From: Neoechinorhynchus agilis | Taxonomy: Eukaryota > Acanthocephala | Assembly (NCBI GenBank): GCA_051530055.1 | Contig: CM121341.1 | Span: 16,740,001-16,804,000, forward strand | DNA length: 64,000 bases | Reading direction: 5' to 3' | In this document: positions 31,700-43,860 of the stretch, piece by piece | How the letters are laid out: the number at the start of each line of letters is the position of its first letter | How positions within the stretch are numbered: position 1 is the first letter of the stretch | Notes under the pieces: model-generated | Database searches by the model: none | What the model was told of the DNA's origin: nothing | Seen by the model: only the letters and a program-made list of their open reading frames with translations | Made by a program: the position numbers and the translations under genes

Positions 31700-34247
31700 T
31701 ATAGGCTTCTAAGCATGCCGAATTATCCCGCAGGGGACTGCGGGATAATTCTTTTGTTATTTCAACATTATTTTCGTTATTCCCTTCTGATCTCGAGGCT
31801 CGTAGATCAGTCAAATGGAAATGAGGAGGGGAATCTCCGCGAGGTTCGTAAGGGGCGCACGAAGGAAGAGTTTCGCTGCCGTTTTTCAAAGCGATCACTG
31901 ACTGAACGTGTCTCTTCGAAGCTTGAGGACGGAGATGTTCGGGGGGCTGTTCGGTTATTGTCATCCTCCAACAGTTTCGCAAAAGGAGACAGCGATACGC
32001 TACAAATACTCCGGTCGAAGCACCCATGTAGTAGCGGAAGTTTTGAAATTCCGTCTCCTCCCTTACAAGACATTTCAGAGTTACAAAAGGCCATCTCAGC
32101 TTTTGCAAATGGTTCGGGTCACGGGCTTGACGGACTAAGGCCTCAGCACCTAAAGGACACGATGTCCTTTACAACTGGTGAAGCAGCTCTCTCTCTAGGA
32201 AGTGCGCTTTCTCGAATAGTCGACCGCCTGACTGGAGAGGACCTGAACCCCGTTGCAAAGGACCTATTTTTCGGAGCCTCATTGTGTGCGCTCACAAAAA
32301 AAGAAGGTGGGATCCGTCCCATTGCCGTACTTTCGATGATACGTCGACTCGCAGGAAAAATTCTCTGCAAACGTATTACAGAGAAAACCGGACAGCAACT
32401 TCGTCCAGTCCAACTGGGCTGCTGCACATCCTGCGGGGCGGAAGCTATTGTCCGCTCGCTCCGAAACTTTGCTACGAGAAGCTCAGAGCCGTGCGTGATT
32501 CTTAAGTGTGATTTTCAGAACACCTTTAATTCTCTCAATAGAGAAACCATGTTCTGCGCAATTAGGGATCACGCACCAGAAGCCTTCCAGTATTTTCTCA
32601 ATGCCTACGGAACCGCGACTCCTTTGCTTTTCGAAGACCTACTCATTTGGTCCGAAAGAGGAGTGCAGCAAGGAGATCCCCTTGGTCCAATCGCATTCTC
32701 CCTAACAATAAATCCAATAGCACATTCTCTCCATTCTAGCTTCAACGCTTGGTACTTTGATGACGCTACGCTCGGAGGTGATTCCTCCGTTGCACTGCGC
32801 GATTTGGAGACGCTGATTAGGGAGACCTCGAAGATGGGCATTGAGCACAATGCTGGAAAATGTGAGCTCCTTGTATTGAATATTGGAGACGCCACCAAAG
32901 TCGAAGAACTAATGGCTGGGTTCGAGGCCGTAGCTCCAGGTCTGAAACTCGTGACATGGGAGCAACTCAGCCTCCTGGGCAGTTGCGTCTTCGATTCAAA
33001 TGTGGAAGATGAAATCGGTCATATCATACCGAAACTTTCGTTGCTGTGCGATAGAGTGAGCGCTCTCTTGGCTCATGAAACCTTCTTTCTCATAAAGAAC
33101 GCGCTCTTCATCCCCAAATTATTGTACAAGGTTCACACAGCAACATTTTTCAAACACAAAAAAGGATTGGCAAAGCTGGTCGGCAAGTTGAGGGCTTGCC
33201 TCGAGCGTATTTTAAATGTCCAGCTCTCAGATGAGGCGTGGCGACAAGCTTTTTTGCCTGTGTCATCTGGGGGATTGGGAATTCGGGCACTAGTGGACCT
33301 TGCTTTGCCGGCCTTTCTTGGATCGTTTGAGGGGAGCCAAGAAAATTTTGAAGGAAAAGTTCTGTCTTGGCCGGGATTTTGTGGTGGCGGTTGAGGAATG
33401 GTGCCAGCAGACAGGCGCTAACCATGTTCCCGTGAATGGCCTCAGACAGTCGATCTGGGACGCACCTCTTGTCGCGAGAGCTCACAGCTCTCTACTTTCC
33501 GGTTCTCGCGATGGGGTCGTCCGAGCTAGACTGTTGGCAGTTTCAACACGAGAATCTGGGGCGTGGTTGGAGGCTGTTCCTCTGGCATCAGTGGGAACTC
33601 TTCTTACTGATGAGGTAACGAGGATCGCAGTATCCTTAAGACTTGGTCTCCCGATATGCACGCCCCATCGCTGTCGATGTGGGTCTTTGGTTGATGCTTT
33701 CGGGCGAAACGGTCTCGTCTGCAGAAGGTCAGGAGGAAGGTTCTCACGCCATTCTGAAATCAATAACGCAATTTCTCGGGCGTTGAGAATGGCGAACTTC
33801 CCGAGCATCCTGGAACCCGCCCACCTTTGTCGACTAGACGGCCGTAGGCCCGATGGAATTTCGGTCTTCGTGTGGCGGGAGGGCAAATGCCTTCTCTAGG
33901 ACGCCACGTGCGTGGACACCCTCGCAGCCAGCAACATCCCCTACTCCCTCGAAATCGCCGGTGGTGCCGCCAGTGCAGCGGAAGGGATGAAAATACGGAA
34001 ATATATTCAGTTATCGAGGGCTCACTATTTTGTCCCCTTTGGGGTAGAGACGCATGGAGCGCTCGGCAGCTCGGCACTCTTTCTGCTCCAGGATCTCTCG
34101 AAGAACTTGAGAGAGGCAGCCGGAGACTCAAGAGCAGGCTTATTCCTTCGACAAAATATCTCGCTGGCAGTACAACGAGGCAATGCTGCCAGCGTGATGG
34201 CGACGGTCGAGGAAGGACAAAAGCTGGAATTTTGCGGGAGGTGGTGA
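31700..34247 (+). mobile_element. REL-type LINE (RT plus PD-(D/E)XK-like endonuclease), nearly open
   Basis: RT fingers and palm read GHGLDGLRPQHLKD, then EGGIRPIAVLSMIRRLAGKI, VILKCDFQNTFNSLNRET, ERGVQQGDPLGPIAFSL and the catalytic AWYFDDATLGGD (YFDD). Downstream is a C-terminal zinc-knuckle-like part CRCGSLVDAFGRNGLVC, then RRPDGISVFVWREGKCLL and DATCVDTLA, a PD-(D/E)XK-like endonuclease signature. The tail is VPFGVETHGALG, then GLFLRQNISLAVQRGNAAS. Only two breaks are evident: a frameshift near 33350 and a TAG at 33897-33899 where a tryptophan is expected before DAT. The 5' end near 31721 has a perfect 13-bp hairpin. The clade assignment (R2-like superclade) is an inference from the endonuclease type. 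Confidence 0.82.
31721..31750. repeat. Perfect 13-bp hairpin at the LINE 5' side
   Basis: aattatcccgcag, loop ggga, ctgcgggataatt. It lies just ahead of the first LINE-like coding sequence. Confidence 0.85.
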
Positions 34248-34384
34248 GTGTGCTTCAAACAGATTGTTTGAATTGTTAAAAATATTTATCTCAAAAAGAT
34301 AACTGTAAAGAAATTTGCGTTTCTAATAATTATTATTGTATTAACGTGTTTAACAATGCTTTATTATAAACTGAAATAACTTAG

Positions 34385-34975
34385 ATGCCAGAGGAGCAGT
34401 TCGTCTTTTATCATCAATGGACAGTCGCCAAAGATGACGAAACTTTACGAACTCTTCGTTTGAAACATCCCAGTGGCGGCGGTCAGCAGAATTTCGAAGT
34501 ATCCTCGTCCTTCGATAAGATCCCTTATGTTTTATCATCGAAATCAGAATTGAAGATGGCAATCTCCTCTTTTGCTAACGGATCAGTTCACGGGCTTGAC
34601 GGGCTGCGGCCTCAACACCTGAAGGATATGACTTCCTTTTCAGTAGATGACGCTGCCCAGTCCCTTGAAGATGCATTGACACACCCAGTCAACCAATTTA
34701 CAGGCGGAAAGTTTATTCCAAAAGCAATTGAGTTATTTTTCGGCGCATCATTGTGCGCCCGCCCAAAAAATGAAGGTGGGATTCGTCCCATTGCAGTTGG
34801 AACAACTCTGCGCCGCTTAACAACAAAAATTTTAAATAAAAGGATCTCGGAAAAAGTGGGGATGCTGCTTCACCTTACTCAGTTAGGCTATCGCCATCGC
34901 GTCTTCAAAAAGCGTTCCCGCATAAAGATGTTCGAAGATCGTGAAATCGTTAGTTTCATTAAAAGATCACAATAA
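34385..34975 (+). mobile_element. REL-type LINE, 5' RT fragment
   Basis: A second member of the same family: ELKMAISSFANGSVHGLDGL, RPQHLKDMTSFSVDDAAQSL, FFGASLCARPKNEGGIRPIA, then RRLTTKILNKRISEKVG. Homology stops after QLGYRHR, and the last 30 codons are unrelated. Divergence from the 31.7 kb copy is substantial, so it represents a separate subfamily or an older insertion. Confidence 0.8.
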
Positions 34976-35539
34976 TTGAACGAGGTTCATGGAATTTCGA
35001 TCAAGCATGACGACCAACTTTATTACACTTGAAGAGATTCCGTAGTAAATAAATTAGACCGATAACCAGTCGACAAGAAACTAACTTTATACAGCGATCC
35101 AATCGTCGAAATGGAGCTCTTAAAAGTTCGGGTAAGTAGACAAAATCAAATGTGAGATCTACGGGGATAGTAAATTTGCATAAATTCAGAAAACATACCG
35201 AGAATCGTAACGGTATTCGTTTCTAGAAGGGTGACGGCCAGTAGCATACAGCCGAGTATCACACTTAAATGAAAGATGAGTTTAGGGATTTTGTGTCCAC
35301 GTTTTTGTACCAAGAATCGACAAAGGTAGACTTAGGCATGCTCCATAAGTCAATAGAACCGTTGGAGAATTTCGGTCAACTTTTTCATATCATTTTAAGG
35401 TTAGGGGTATTTGTAGCATTCGATTAGAATTCATGGCATTCAAAGGTTGCCTAGGTATAATGTTTTACTGTAGCTTAATTGGGCCAAAGCGTGTTTCAAA
35501 AATCGACTGATTAACAAAGTATGACAATGGTTTATTTAG

Positions 35540-36859
35540 AGACATATCGTACAACAAAATCAAAAGCATATTAACCGGAATGACAACCCGTCTGAGAAAT
35601 TTACGGAATATGTAGGTCCATACTTTCAGCACTCGTTTTAATAAAAAGAAATTTAAAGTAATTTGAATGGAAACGATATTTGGTTCGTAGAATTCAATGC
35701 GTTTCACTCTTGTAATCAAATTGAAGAAATGTAAGTATACGACGTACAATGCAAAGCAATCGTGTTCAGACATTTAGCTGACAATCGATTACCTTACGTC
35801 CCGCATCTTTACGGAATTCCGTTTCTAAAATTACTGTAAGAATAACCTTTTCTTTAACACAAAAGCCCAACTTTCGCAGAGATCTAAATGGCAATCGAAT
35901 CCACCAAATTACTCATACTGTTTTACTGTACCAATCTTATATTGTCGAACTGTAAGTCTAGACCTTCACATTTTTTAATTTTATTCCCAATTAGTCGACT
36001 GAGCCGTAATGAGTTCAAAACAGTAGATTCAAATGGATTCGGGGCGAATATAATCGTTATGTGAGTACTTCTACTGTGCATCTCTATTTTTTTTACCCTT
36101 GCAATTCCATTTCCGATAGAGATTTCTCCAACAACCAACTCGATTCAGATGTGCAGCGATCATTGGCAACAATGTCCAAACTTATTTATCTGTAAGTTTA
36201 CCCATCCACAAGAGTGTTAACCGAAATTCCGATATTTCCCTTCCTTTTTTAGGTATCGACGATTTAGCTTTATATTAATCGAAATGCCCTATTTAAGAAA
36301 TGATATCGAATTTCAAAGGTTACAATGATGTTGTTTATTAAATTTCGGAATTCATAACCTCCGTTTTGTTTCGATTTCGAGCCATTAATTGTTAACGTAG
36401 AAAAGCTATAGTTTTAAACAATAGCCGGAGAAATTATTGTTGTTGCATGTATTGTGTTACAATAAAGGATAACAACCTTAAATCTTATAGAAACTTATCT
36501 CACAACAATCTAACGCATCTTGATTTCGATCTTTTTAATAATCAAAAAATCTTACAACTTTAGACCTTTCCAATAATCTCATCAAGTATGTATTGGATAG
36601 CGACGTTTATCTACCATCTTTAAAATTATTGTGAGTCCTCTCAACTAATTAGCATTCGATTAAACTAAATGAATTTAGAAATCTTACAAGTAATAACATA
36701 AAATATTTCATGCTCAGTGTACTTTTCAAATTCTGTAATAGACCGATAATGTAAGTGTTTGAATACATTTTTTACAATTTACAAAATAGAGATTTACGAT
36801 GCCATAATTTTATTATATTTACAGGATGTTGTAATGCCCTAGCATTGTCTCGCGAGTAA
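35540..36859 (+). CDS. Leucine-rich repeat protein, one repeat per exon; 5' end unresolved
   Basis: Exons of 66 or 72 nt each encode one LRR and are separated by 39-59-nt introns, all in phase 2. They are 35540-35611 (DISYNKIKSILTGM), 35659-35730 (NLNGNDIWFVEFNAF), 35770-35835 (HLADNRLPYVPHLYGIPFLK), 35880-35951 (LDLNGNRIHQITHTVL), 35995-36060 (RLSRNEFKTVDSNGF) and 36120-36191 (DFSNNQLDSDVQRSLATM). Further LRR phrases follow: NLSHNNLTHLDFDLFNN near 36492-36545, DLSNNLIKYVLDSDVYLP near 36563-36632, NLTSNNIKYFMLSVLF near 36680-36730, and a last DLRCH block after 36780. Around 36555 two repeats abut without an intron and are out of frame by two bases. The exon at 36250 is short and unclear. A possible N-terminal frame MKDEFRDFVSTFLYQES lies near 35270. 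Function is unknown; LRRs usually bind proteins. The gene may be partly decayed. Confidence 0.7.
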
Positions 36860-37640
36860 AAGATGTCACATTTGTTTAAGCATCCTTTAAAGGTTTCCTT
36901 GAAGTTTATTTGTCTTAAACAAGGGAAATTAGAATATCTCAGTGATGAAGTGCGACAACGAGTCAATCGAAAAGTAAGGAAACCTCCTTACTTCTATGTT
37001 CACAATGAATTTTAAAGAACTAACAATTACAAATCGTATTTAAAAACAACGAATCTAAATCGAACTATTTACTCTCAGCCGAATTATCAATACTATATCA
37101 CATGTTAAAAGAAACAGTAAAAAATTTTAATGAAGAATTTTTCTGTGATGACATTTTTTATGCCTGGAAGCACCAAATCATTTCTGATCTTTAAGAATTT
37201 TGTGACTCTTCCAAAAACCTTCGAAAAGCGGAGAGATTAAAGTAGTAGAAAGAAAGATCGCATTTATATTTGACCAATAAGCAATTGCATTGAATTTCAA
37301 AGAATCATGACTGATTAAATGATGGTCAGTTGGTCGTCGTGACCACATTAATCAATTAAAACACATTTGACGAAACTAAGATTTTTGCCGGTGATGCCAA
37401 AATACCATATTCCTTAACGGAAGCCTTTTTCCTTTGAAAATCGTCGGGCTTTTTTTTCATGATCGACGGTGCCCTTATTTCTAACTCTTTACGTTTTGTG
37501 TTCAAGGTATTTTGTAAGCATTTTCGGTTGTAAATTTGAAATGCAAAGTTCACGATTTCATGTAATTTGCAATGAATTTTAAAGTTTTTTGTGAGTTAAA
37601 TTTATTAAATTTTGCAAGTTTTGGAAGATAATGTTCTGTC
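36860..37640. other. Intergenic, no gene seen
   Basis: AT-rich downstream region of the LRR gene. Frames at 36772-36966 and 37356-37553 (minus) have no recognisable motif. Confidence 0.4.
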
Positions 37641-38781
37641 GGCCGCGGTTTTCCTCAAGCTGGCAGCATTCCCTCATTGTACTGCGAGGGAGATGTTCTG
37701 TTTAAGGAATGCTGTCGTACGCGGGTCCCTTTTCATCGCCATCGACCTCCTTGCTATATGGGATACAAGCTGAAGTGCGGAAGTATGTGCAAAAACTTTG
37801 CGATGTAGAGGCAATTTTTAATAAAAAACGGTCTCGTGAGACGTTAGGTCTGAACATCTCTCACGCAGCAAACTCAGGACGCCAAATATATTTGTTACGT
37901 CCTTCGGAACATTCTCCTTGAAAACGCATGAACCCCGGAGACTTGAGTCGCAAATATTGATTCGTTTGATGCTCGGAGCGACACTTTTGAATTGCTCGTA
38001 AACCTGCGAGCTTTCTGTGTCGTCCATGTTCAGGAGTAGCAATCCACACTTTGAGCTGTTCAACTCGAGGCATATCTTGGAGCTGATCTCGATGATACGG
38101 TAAATATCACCCAGAACAGAGAGTATCGTATCCAAGGGTGCCGTCCTCCATGTACCACGCGTTGAAGTTCGATTTTGGTGGCCTCACCAATGGATTGATT
38201 GCATCGAACCGAAGGAGTCACCCTGTTGCACTTCCCGTTGGGACCAGATAATGTTTCGATTATAAATCAGGGGTGAAGGGGCGCCGTAGGCTGTGAAGAA
38301 ATATTGTAGTCTGCGGGATGTGCATTTTAACCTCGTCAAGTAGGACATTCCGTTCCAGAGAACAGAAAGCATTCTTGAAGTCCGCCTTCAAGACTATGCA
38401 TCGATCCGTCGACGTTTCAACGAAGTTCCTTAAGGCGTGAACGATTGCTTCGGCTACACAAGGAGAGCAACAGCCGAGTTGCGCTGGGAGCAGCAGGCAG
38501 CCAACAGTCGAAGAAACCCTTTTCGAAACGATTTTGGCCACTAAACGCCTGAGTGTATTGCCAACAGCGATGGGACGGGTGCCACGGTTGGCAGAGAATA
38601 GAAGCTCAGTAGGAAACGATCCTAGATTGTGGTTAAGCAAGCGATCGAACAACTTTCGCAAGGCAAGTTTGACTGAGATGCCACTCCCAGCTGAAGTGAA
38701 GGATACCATATCTATTTTTAAGTTTGTTTTCCTTTCATATTCAATTAAGAGAAAAAGTATGCAATGACAATGTTTTAACAA
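37640..38781 (-). mobile_element. REL-type LINE, internally deleted copy
   Basis: On the minus strand the RT is read as LRKLFDRLLNHNLGSFPTEL, GTRPIAVGNTLRRLVAKIVS, LLLPAQLGCCSPCVAEAIVH and LKADFKNAFCSLERNVLLDE (38781-38330). Downstream pieces read RNIIWSQREVQQGDSFG, then LNSSKCGLLLLNMDDTESS and CDSSLRGSCVFKENV. At 37700-37640 the 3' tail appears (sequence for ISLAVQ and GNAAS). The stretch between, including the endonuclease, is deleted. Several frame breaks separate the parts. Confidence 0.8.
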
Positions 38782-38829
38782 ATATAGGTCTATAAAGGTG
38801 AATGCAGCAAGAAACTCATTTAAGCAGTG

Positions 38830-39390
38830 GAAACCAACGGTCTTAAGGTAAACAGGTTGAAGACGATATGCATGGAACCGGAAGCGTTGAAGTTAGGTGT
38901 GGATTTGACGATGAGAAGAACAGTGAAATATCTTGGCAGCGAAGTAAATAGGACAAATTACCTCGAACCCGAAATAACTGCTCCTATACAAAGCGAGTAG
39001 CTCAACTGGAGGAAGATGTCTAGTGTATTATGCGACAAAAGGATCTTACCGAAACTGAAAGGCGGCTGTTCGAGACGGTGGTGCGACCAGCCATGTCATA
39101 TGGCGCCGAAATTTGGACGAGCGAGCAAAGCGACCTCAGAAGATTAGAAACGAACGAGATGGGGAGGGAGCTGTTCGGCACTTGCCGCTGTTCAGAGTTG
39201 ATCGTCCAAAGAAGGTTATGCCGGCACGATAAAGTTTCGAAGTGCGAAGCATATCACATACTGCGCAGCACGGAGAGACTGGAAATCGCTGACGAGGAAG
39301 GACGAGGAAACGATGGGTGGGTTGCATTAAACAGGATAAATGGCTTGTCGATGGAACCACAACTTCTCGAGAGAGAAAAAAATACGTGAG
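38830..39390 (+). mobile_element. LINE fragment, RT thumb and C-terminal region
   Basis: The plus-strand frames read KVNRLKTICMEP near 38845 and RRTVKYLGSEVNRTN near 38910-38955. From 39030 they read DLTETERRLFETVVRPAMSY, then GAEIWTSEQSDLRRLET and EMGRELFGTCRCSE. YLGS plus VVRPAMSYGAE plus W is the RTE/Jockey-type connection domain. Upstream RT motifs and the endonuclease are absent. Confidence 0.65.
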
Positions 39391-39532
39391 TGAAAAAGAG
39401 AAGAACGTGATCAATTTTGATAACACGGCGTTAACAGTTCGAATACACCGATGGATTTATGTTTGCCAATAATCAACGTGAAAGTTAATTAGGTGTACAC
39501 AATCGTAGGAACCAGCAGGCTTCATTGTCAAT

Positions 39533-41511
39533 CTATTGCGTACGATTATTTTGATTTCTGCTTTTAATTATTCCATCCAAGAGTCTCAGGATATCCGTAT
39601 TCTTTACAAATATACTCGGATTTTCATGCTGCTGGTCAATAAATGAAGAATTTTCGCTCTGCTGTGTCAACCAGTCGTTATTTAAGGAATCCCGGAATCC
39701 ATCACGATTATCGGCCTCAAACGAATTCCCTTCTTGTGCTTCTGCTGCACTATCGCCCTCTGAAATCGCATTCAACTGAATTTGTCGGATATACTCGTCA
39801 TATTCGGTCGGCTCATTCCACCACTCATAAATCTCAGCTTGAGCGTTGACGAACATACCTTCACCTTCCATAGGGTCACTTTTTATTGTCCTGGAACCTT
39901 GCTTGGCTAGGGGCGGCAACAAATCTTCTTGAATTCCAGCATCTAACGCCCTTTTATGCGAATGCGAGACTTCCTCTTTCAAAGGTGGTTCTTTTGAATT
40001 TCTATTACGCAATTGTGCGCTAGCAGCAGTTTGATCGTAGAAACTAATTGAGCCCTGTTCGTTAATACTTTCGAGCATTTGCCCAGCGTGAACCATTCGC
40101 GAGTCGTTTTTTTTGTCACATGATTTTCTCCCGAACTCCTTGGTAGAATACTCAGCCCCTGGTTCTTTTAGTTCGCTAATGGCGCCCTCGGATGGTTCCA
40201 TTTTCTGTTTCTTCGCATCGGCAATTATTTGATCAATGAATGCTCCAACTTCATCTGGGTTAGTACTAGTGTTTGGCGCCGTATTCATCCTCCGAATTGT
40301 GCATTGGTTTCTAGAAAATGGATTCGTACGGACTATCCCAGTGCCCTGATATCTCGTTGGAACACTTTCTCCGAGTGTCATTTGATTTGAGTTTGTTTGT
40401 CCAATTGTTTCGTTATTAATATTAACAAATCCTTCTTGGTTCGAGCTGTTAACATGACCTTGAAAAGTATTTCCGACTGGATTCAATACCGTAGCCGTGG
40501 ATTGGTTTGCAGAATTTGGATCCGCCGGCATAGTCATAGGACCTTGCAATCCCATTGGACCACTTGCTCCGATACCCATTTGTTGTAGGCCGAAATTTGT
40601 AATATAATTTCCATTGTATGTGTGTACCGTTGGAGTATTCAGATTTGCTTGAAGGTAAGTATTATTTATTCCAATTCCATTATTCATTTGTTGATTTGTG
40701 CCATCATAACCCCATTGTGTGTTCATGGTATTTTGAGTTATAATATTGTTTTGGTGCTGGAATTCAAATTGTTGTCCAAGAGCATTTGGTTGAAAATTTC
40801 CGTTATATATTTGTGCTGGCTGATACCACGGATTATAGTTCATGGCAAATGTATTAGGTGGGATATTATTATAAGTTTGAGATCTGAATTGTGGCAGCTG
40901 ATTGTATCCATTGGGTGGATACAAATTTGGAGCTAATTGCTCCTGGGTACCATGGCTTTCGGTCGAAAACGGGTTGGGGAAGTCTCCAGTTCTTGTCCGT
41001 GTAGGTCGCCGTCCTCTTCCCGGTCTACGTCCGTCACGCGCTCCATTCATATTTTCCTGTCCAACCCGAGGTCGCTTTGCTGGACGTTCCTTTATGTTGT
41101 TTGGATCGTACGTCCAATAGGATTCTCTGCAACCTGTGGCGCTTACCACCCTTACAAATTGATCATGGTGTGATAAATTGTGTCTTATCGAGTTCTAAAA
41201 TTGAGATATTATTGAAGTTTTAAAAAATGAATCATGGCGATGCTCACCTTCATTTGATCGATATCTCTTTTGACGGTCATTGATGCGAAATATTCAACAT
41301 TACTAATCATCCAATTGTAGATTTCTTGTAGCGTTAGTCGCTGCTCTGCTGAGGTTGTAATCGCCAGCTGAATAAGTTCAGCATAAGTGGCGAATCCCCA
41401 AGGATTTTGTCGTCTCCCAGGTTTCCTTACAGTCTCAGTGGCCGCCTGTTCATGTGGATTTATTGTCGCTGAGGCATTCTCGTAATTGTTTAATCGATTT
41501 AGATTGTTCAT
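39533..41511 (-). CDS. FOXO: Forkhead box O transcription factor (DAF-16/FOXO-like)
   Basis: Two exons (41511-41248 and 41194-39533) with a 53-nt intron (gtgagc...tttag, phase 0) give about 642 residues. The forkhead domain reads GRRQNPWGFATYAELIQLAI, RLTLQEIYNWMISNVEYF, then across the intron NSIRHNLSHHDQFVRVV, then YWTYDPNNIKERPAKRPR. Thirteen residues separate YF from NSIRHN, as in FOXO, and not the shorter spacing of other Fox classes. The FOXO tryptophan just before that (AGWK) is replaced by methionine (DQMK). The basic tail RRPGRGRRPTRTRTGDF resembles a nuclear localisation signal and AKT-site region. A long Asn/Gln-rich part follows (YNQLPQFRSQTYNNI, QNTMNTQWGYDGTNQQ). In animals FOXO acts downstream of insulin and AKT signalling. 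Confidence 0.88.
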
Positions 41512-42420
41512 TGAAGTTGTTTGATCCTTGAAATTTGACGTTGTTACAAAGTTTAAGAATCAACGTGAATAGACGATCTTCAAGTGTTAAGCGCAGCTTA
41601 TATACTCCTGGATGTTTCTTGAAAACATTGACACCTAATCCAAGTGAAAAATATTGTATTTTTGAGTTCAAGTACACTTATAATTCGTAGTTAGAATTTT
41701 GAAACAGTTCGCCTCAGAATAAGCAGATAAATTTAAAATTACCAGACATTAATTAGTACTCACCGAAGATCGGCGTTTTTTAGCAATTAATAAATACACA
41801 CGTTGATCCTCATCAGATTTAAACACTTACACGTCTGAATGTTCTGAAGGACGGGTTGTTCCTCATCGTTTGTGAGTTTATTTGGTATAAAATTCAATAA
41901 ATGAGCTGTTCGAAAGTTAAAAAGCTGTTTACTTTAAAATGGGCCTTTTTTTGATCATAGATCAAAACATTTTTGCCTCTGTCAAATTGATGATCTCGTC
42001 AATAAACACTTTGCCTTGAAAGTTGTGATGAAATCAGAAGGAAACTATAATGCTACTTTATATGGGTTTTGGCTACAATCAGTAGTCTTCAAGAAAACCA
42101 AACAATCTGCTAATCATTTTTTTAATTTTTGTTGGCGACCAGCTTAACCGCTTTAAATCAAAAATTAAGCAATTTGAAAATCACCAACATGGAACACGGT
42201 TTGTTGCTGGAATTTCACTTTGATTAACATACTTAAATTGCACTGTTCTGAAATACTTAGAAACGCCTCTGGTTTGAACGAAGCTTTTAAACACCCAGGA
42301 ATGTATAAAACTGTATTTCAATTTCACATATTTCACTTTATTAATTTATAAAGTTTACTTCCAGGTAGACATTTAAAAAATAAAGTACTATCGCACTATA
42401 TTTTCCATCCGCATGATCGA
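41512..42420. other. Upstream region of FOXO, no gene seen
   Basis: AT-rich, without a convincing frame. Untranslated first exons of FOXO could lie here, but I see no evidence for them. Confidence 0.4.
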
Positions 42421-42830
42421 TCAGGTTTTTTATTGGCACTTGGACGGGCAGTTGTAGATATGAAGAAAAATCAATATTTTTGAGCATTCGACGTCTTACG
42501 GCTTCTTCAGAAATCTACAAAGGCACGTGGAGTTGTGAAGTGTGTTGAAGTAGCGACATCGAAACGGAAAGTTCGTCCCGCTTGTTGAGCAGTACTGTAG
42601 CTTTGCCTAGCTGATGTCCAGAACTCGCCCGCGCATTGTCCGCTAAAACGCTCGTTGCGAGGACAATCGGGACATCATTTCTCGGTCGTCGTAGCATTTT
42701 TCGAACGTGGCTAGTGAATTTTCACTCAGCGAAAATTGCGTTCACTAGCTCTATCGCCAATGATTTCTCCGTTAATGACGATGAGCAAACCAGCGCTGTC
42801 ATTATCAGGCGGTCGACTTCCCGAGAAAGC
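42421..42830 (-). mobile_element. Penelope-like element, short deleted copy
   Basis: Sequence such as ttctccgttaatgacgatga and gcgaaaattgcgttca matches the Penelope-like fragment at 25.6 kb. The tacggcttcttcagaaatct, then acaaaggcacgtggag, part matches 24.88 kb. The centre is missing. It abuts a LINE fragment at about 42.83 kb, suggesting insertion of one into the other or deletion between them. The copy is broken. Confidence 0.6.
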
Positions 42831-43860
42831 GCACTTTCTAGAGAGAGCTGCTTCCCTTTGCCCGTCAAGTCCATGACCCGAACCATTTGCAAAAGATGAG
42901 ATGGCCTTTTTTAACTCTGAAATTTGAGTGGGTGTCCTGTCTTGTATGGGAGGTGGTGGAATTTCAAAACTGACACTACTTCATGGATGTTATGACCGGA
43001 GTATTTGTAGTGTCGCGTTGTCTCCTCGTGCAAAACTGTCGGAGGATGACAATAACCGAACAACCCCCCGAACATCTCCGTCCGCAAGCTTCGAAGAGAC
43101 ACATTCAGTCAGTGATCGCTTTGAAAAAGGGCAACGAAACCCTTCCCTCGTGCGTCCTTTACGAACCTCGCAGTTCGAAAGAGGCCGCGCTTTCCTTGAT
43201 TGTTGATGTCATCACTGGTGCAAAGAACCAAGCGCGGGAATGTGAAGAGCCGTGTCCATTATGGCGCACAGTTCTTTTGGAGGCAATCGTTGAGCATTCC
43301 TTTAAATGCGTTGGCGACCTGATATCGTGCACCCTTTGGGATCCGTTTCAGGACGTTCCTGGGCAGAAAGCGCACGATATCAGGTTTCGAAATAGAGTCC
43401 GTGGTGATCTGAGAGGTCCGAGGTATAAACAGATCGCTTGATTGTGGTGCAGAACCAGACTCGCTTCAGCGGAGATCCCGGGGACCATGGGCAAACAAAA
43501 CCCCAAATTGGTTAATTTATAAGACTTACCGCAAACCGAACACACACCAGTAGAGACGTGGGGGAGTCCGGCAAAGTTGATCTTCTCAGGTTAGCGTGAT
43601 CGATAAGCGGCGCGTTGAAGGTGTCTGCGCCAGTAGCGTCGATTGTAGGCGATATGAACGCAGTTCGCTGCTTATTTTCAGTCGAGATTTTCTTTGAGAA
43701 CTGAGCCTTCGAATTATCAGAATTTTCTGGCGGTTGCATTGATGGCTCGTTTTGGGTGGGCAAGTTTCCGTCTTCATATTGTTGTCTAACATGCAGGTTA
43801 CGAGCGAAGCGAGGACGGTGTCGTCGGTGGTGGAGGCCGCAAATCATTTGCAACTATACA
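42831..43860 (-). mobile_element. REL-type LINE, N-terminal region with zinc finger
   Basis: On the minus strand, 43853-43512 reads TIDATGADTFNAPLIDHANL, then RRSTLPDSPTSLLVC. The next frame gives VCSVCGKSYKLTN, a C-x2-C zinc-finger start. At 43150-42900 the sequence matches the 5' part of the 31.7 kb LINE (KRSLTECVSSKLADGDVR, then AISSFANGSGHGLDG). This copy supplies the N-terminal region that is absent from the 31.7 kb frame. The RT core is missing and frames are broken. Confidence 0.7.

Noticed and set aside
31662-32108. Long minus-strand frames opposite the LINE reverse transcriptase
   Set aside because: They are shadows of the plus-strand LINE frame.
35010-35773. Minus-strand frames with membrane-helix-like stretches that can be joined by short GT...AG introns
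   Set aside because: The plus strand of 35540-35773 encodes LRR exons with exact 72-nt spacing and matching intron phases, which is far stronger evidence. The minus frames are most likely shadows, although those below 35400 cannot be fully excluded.
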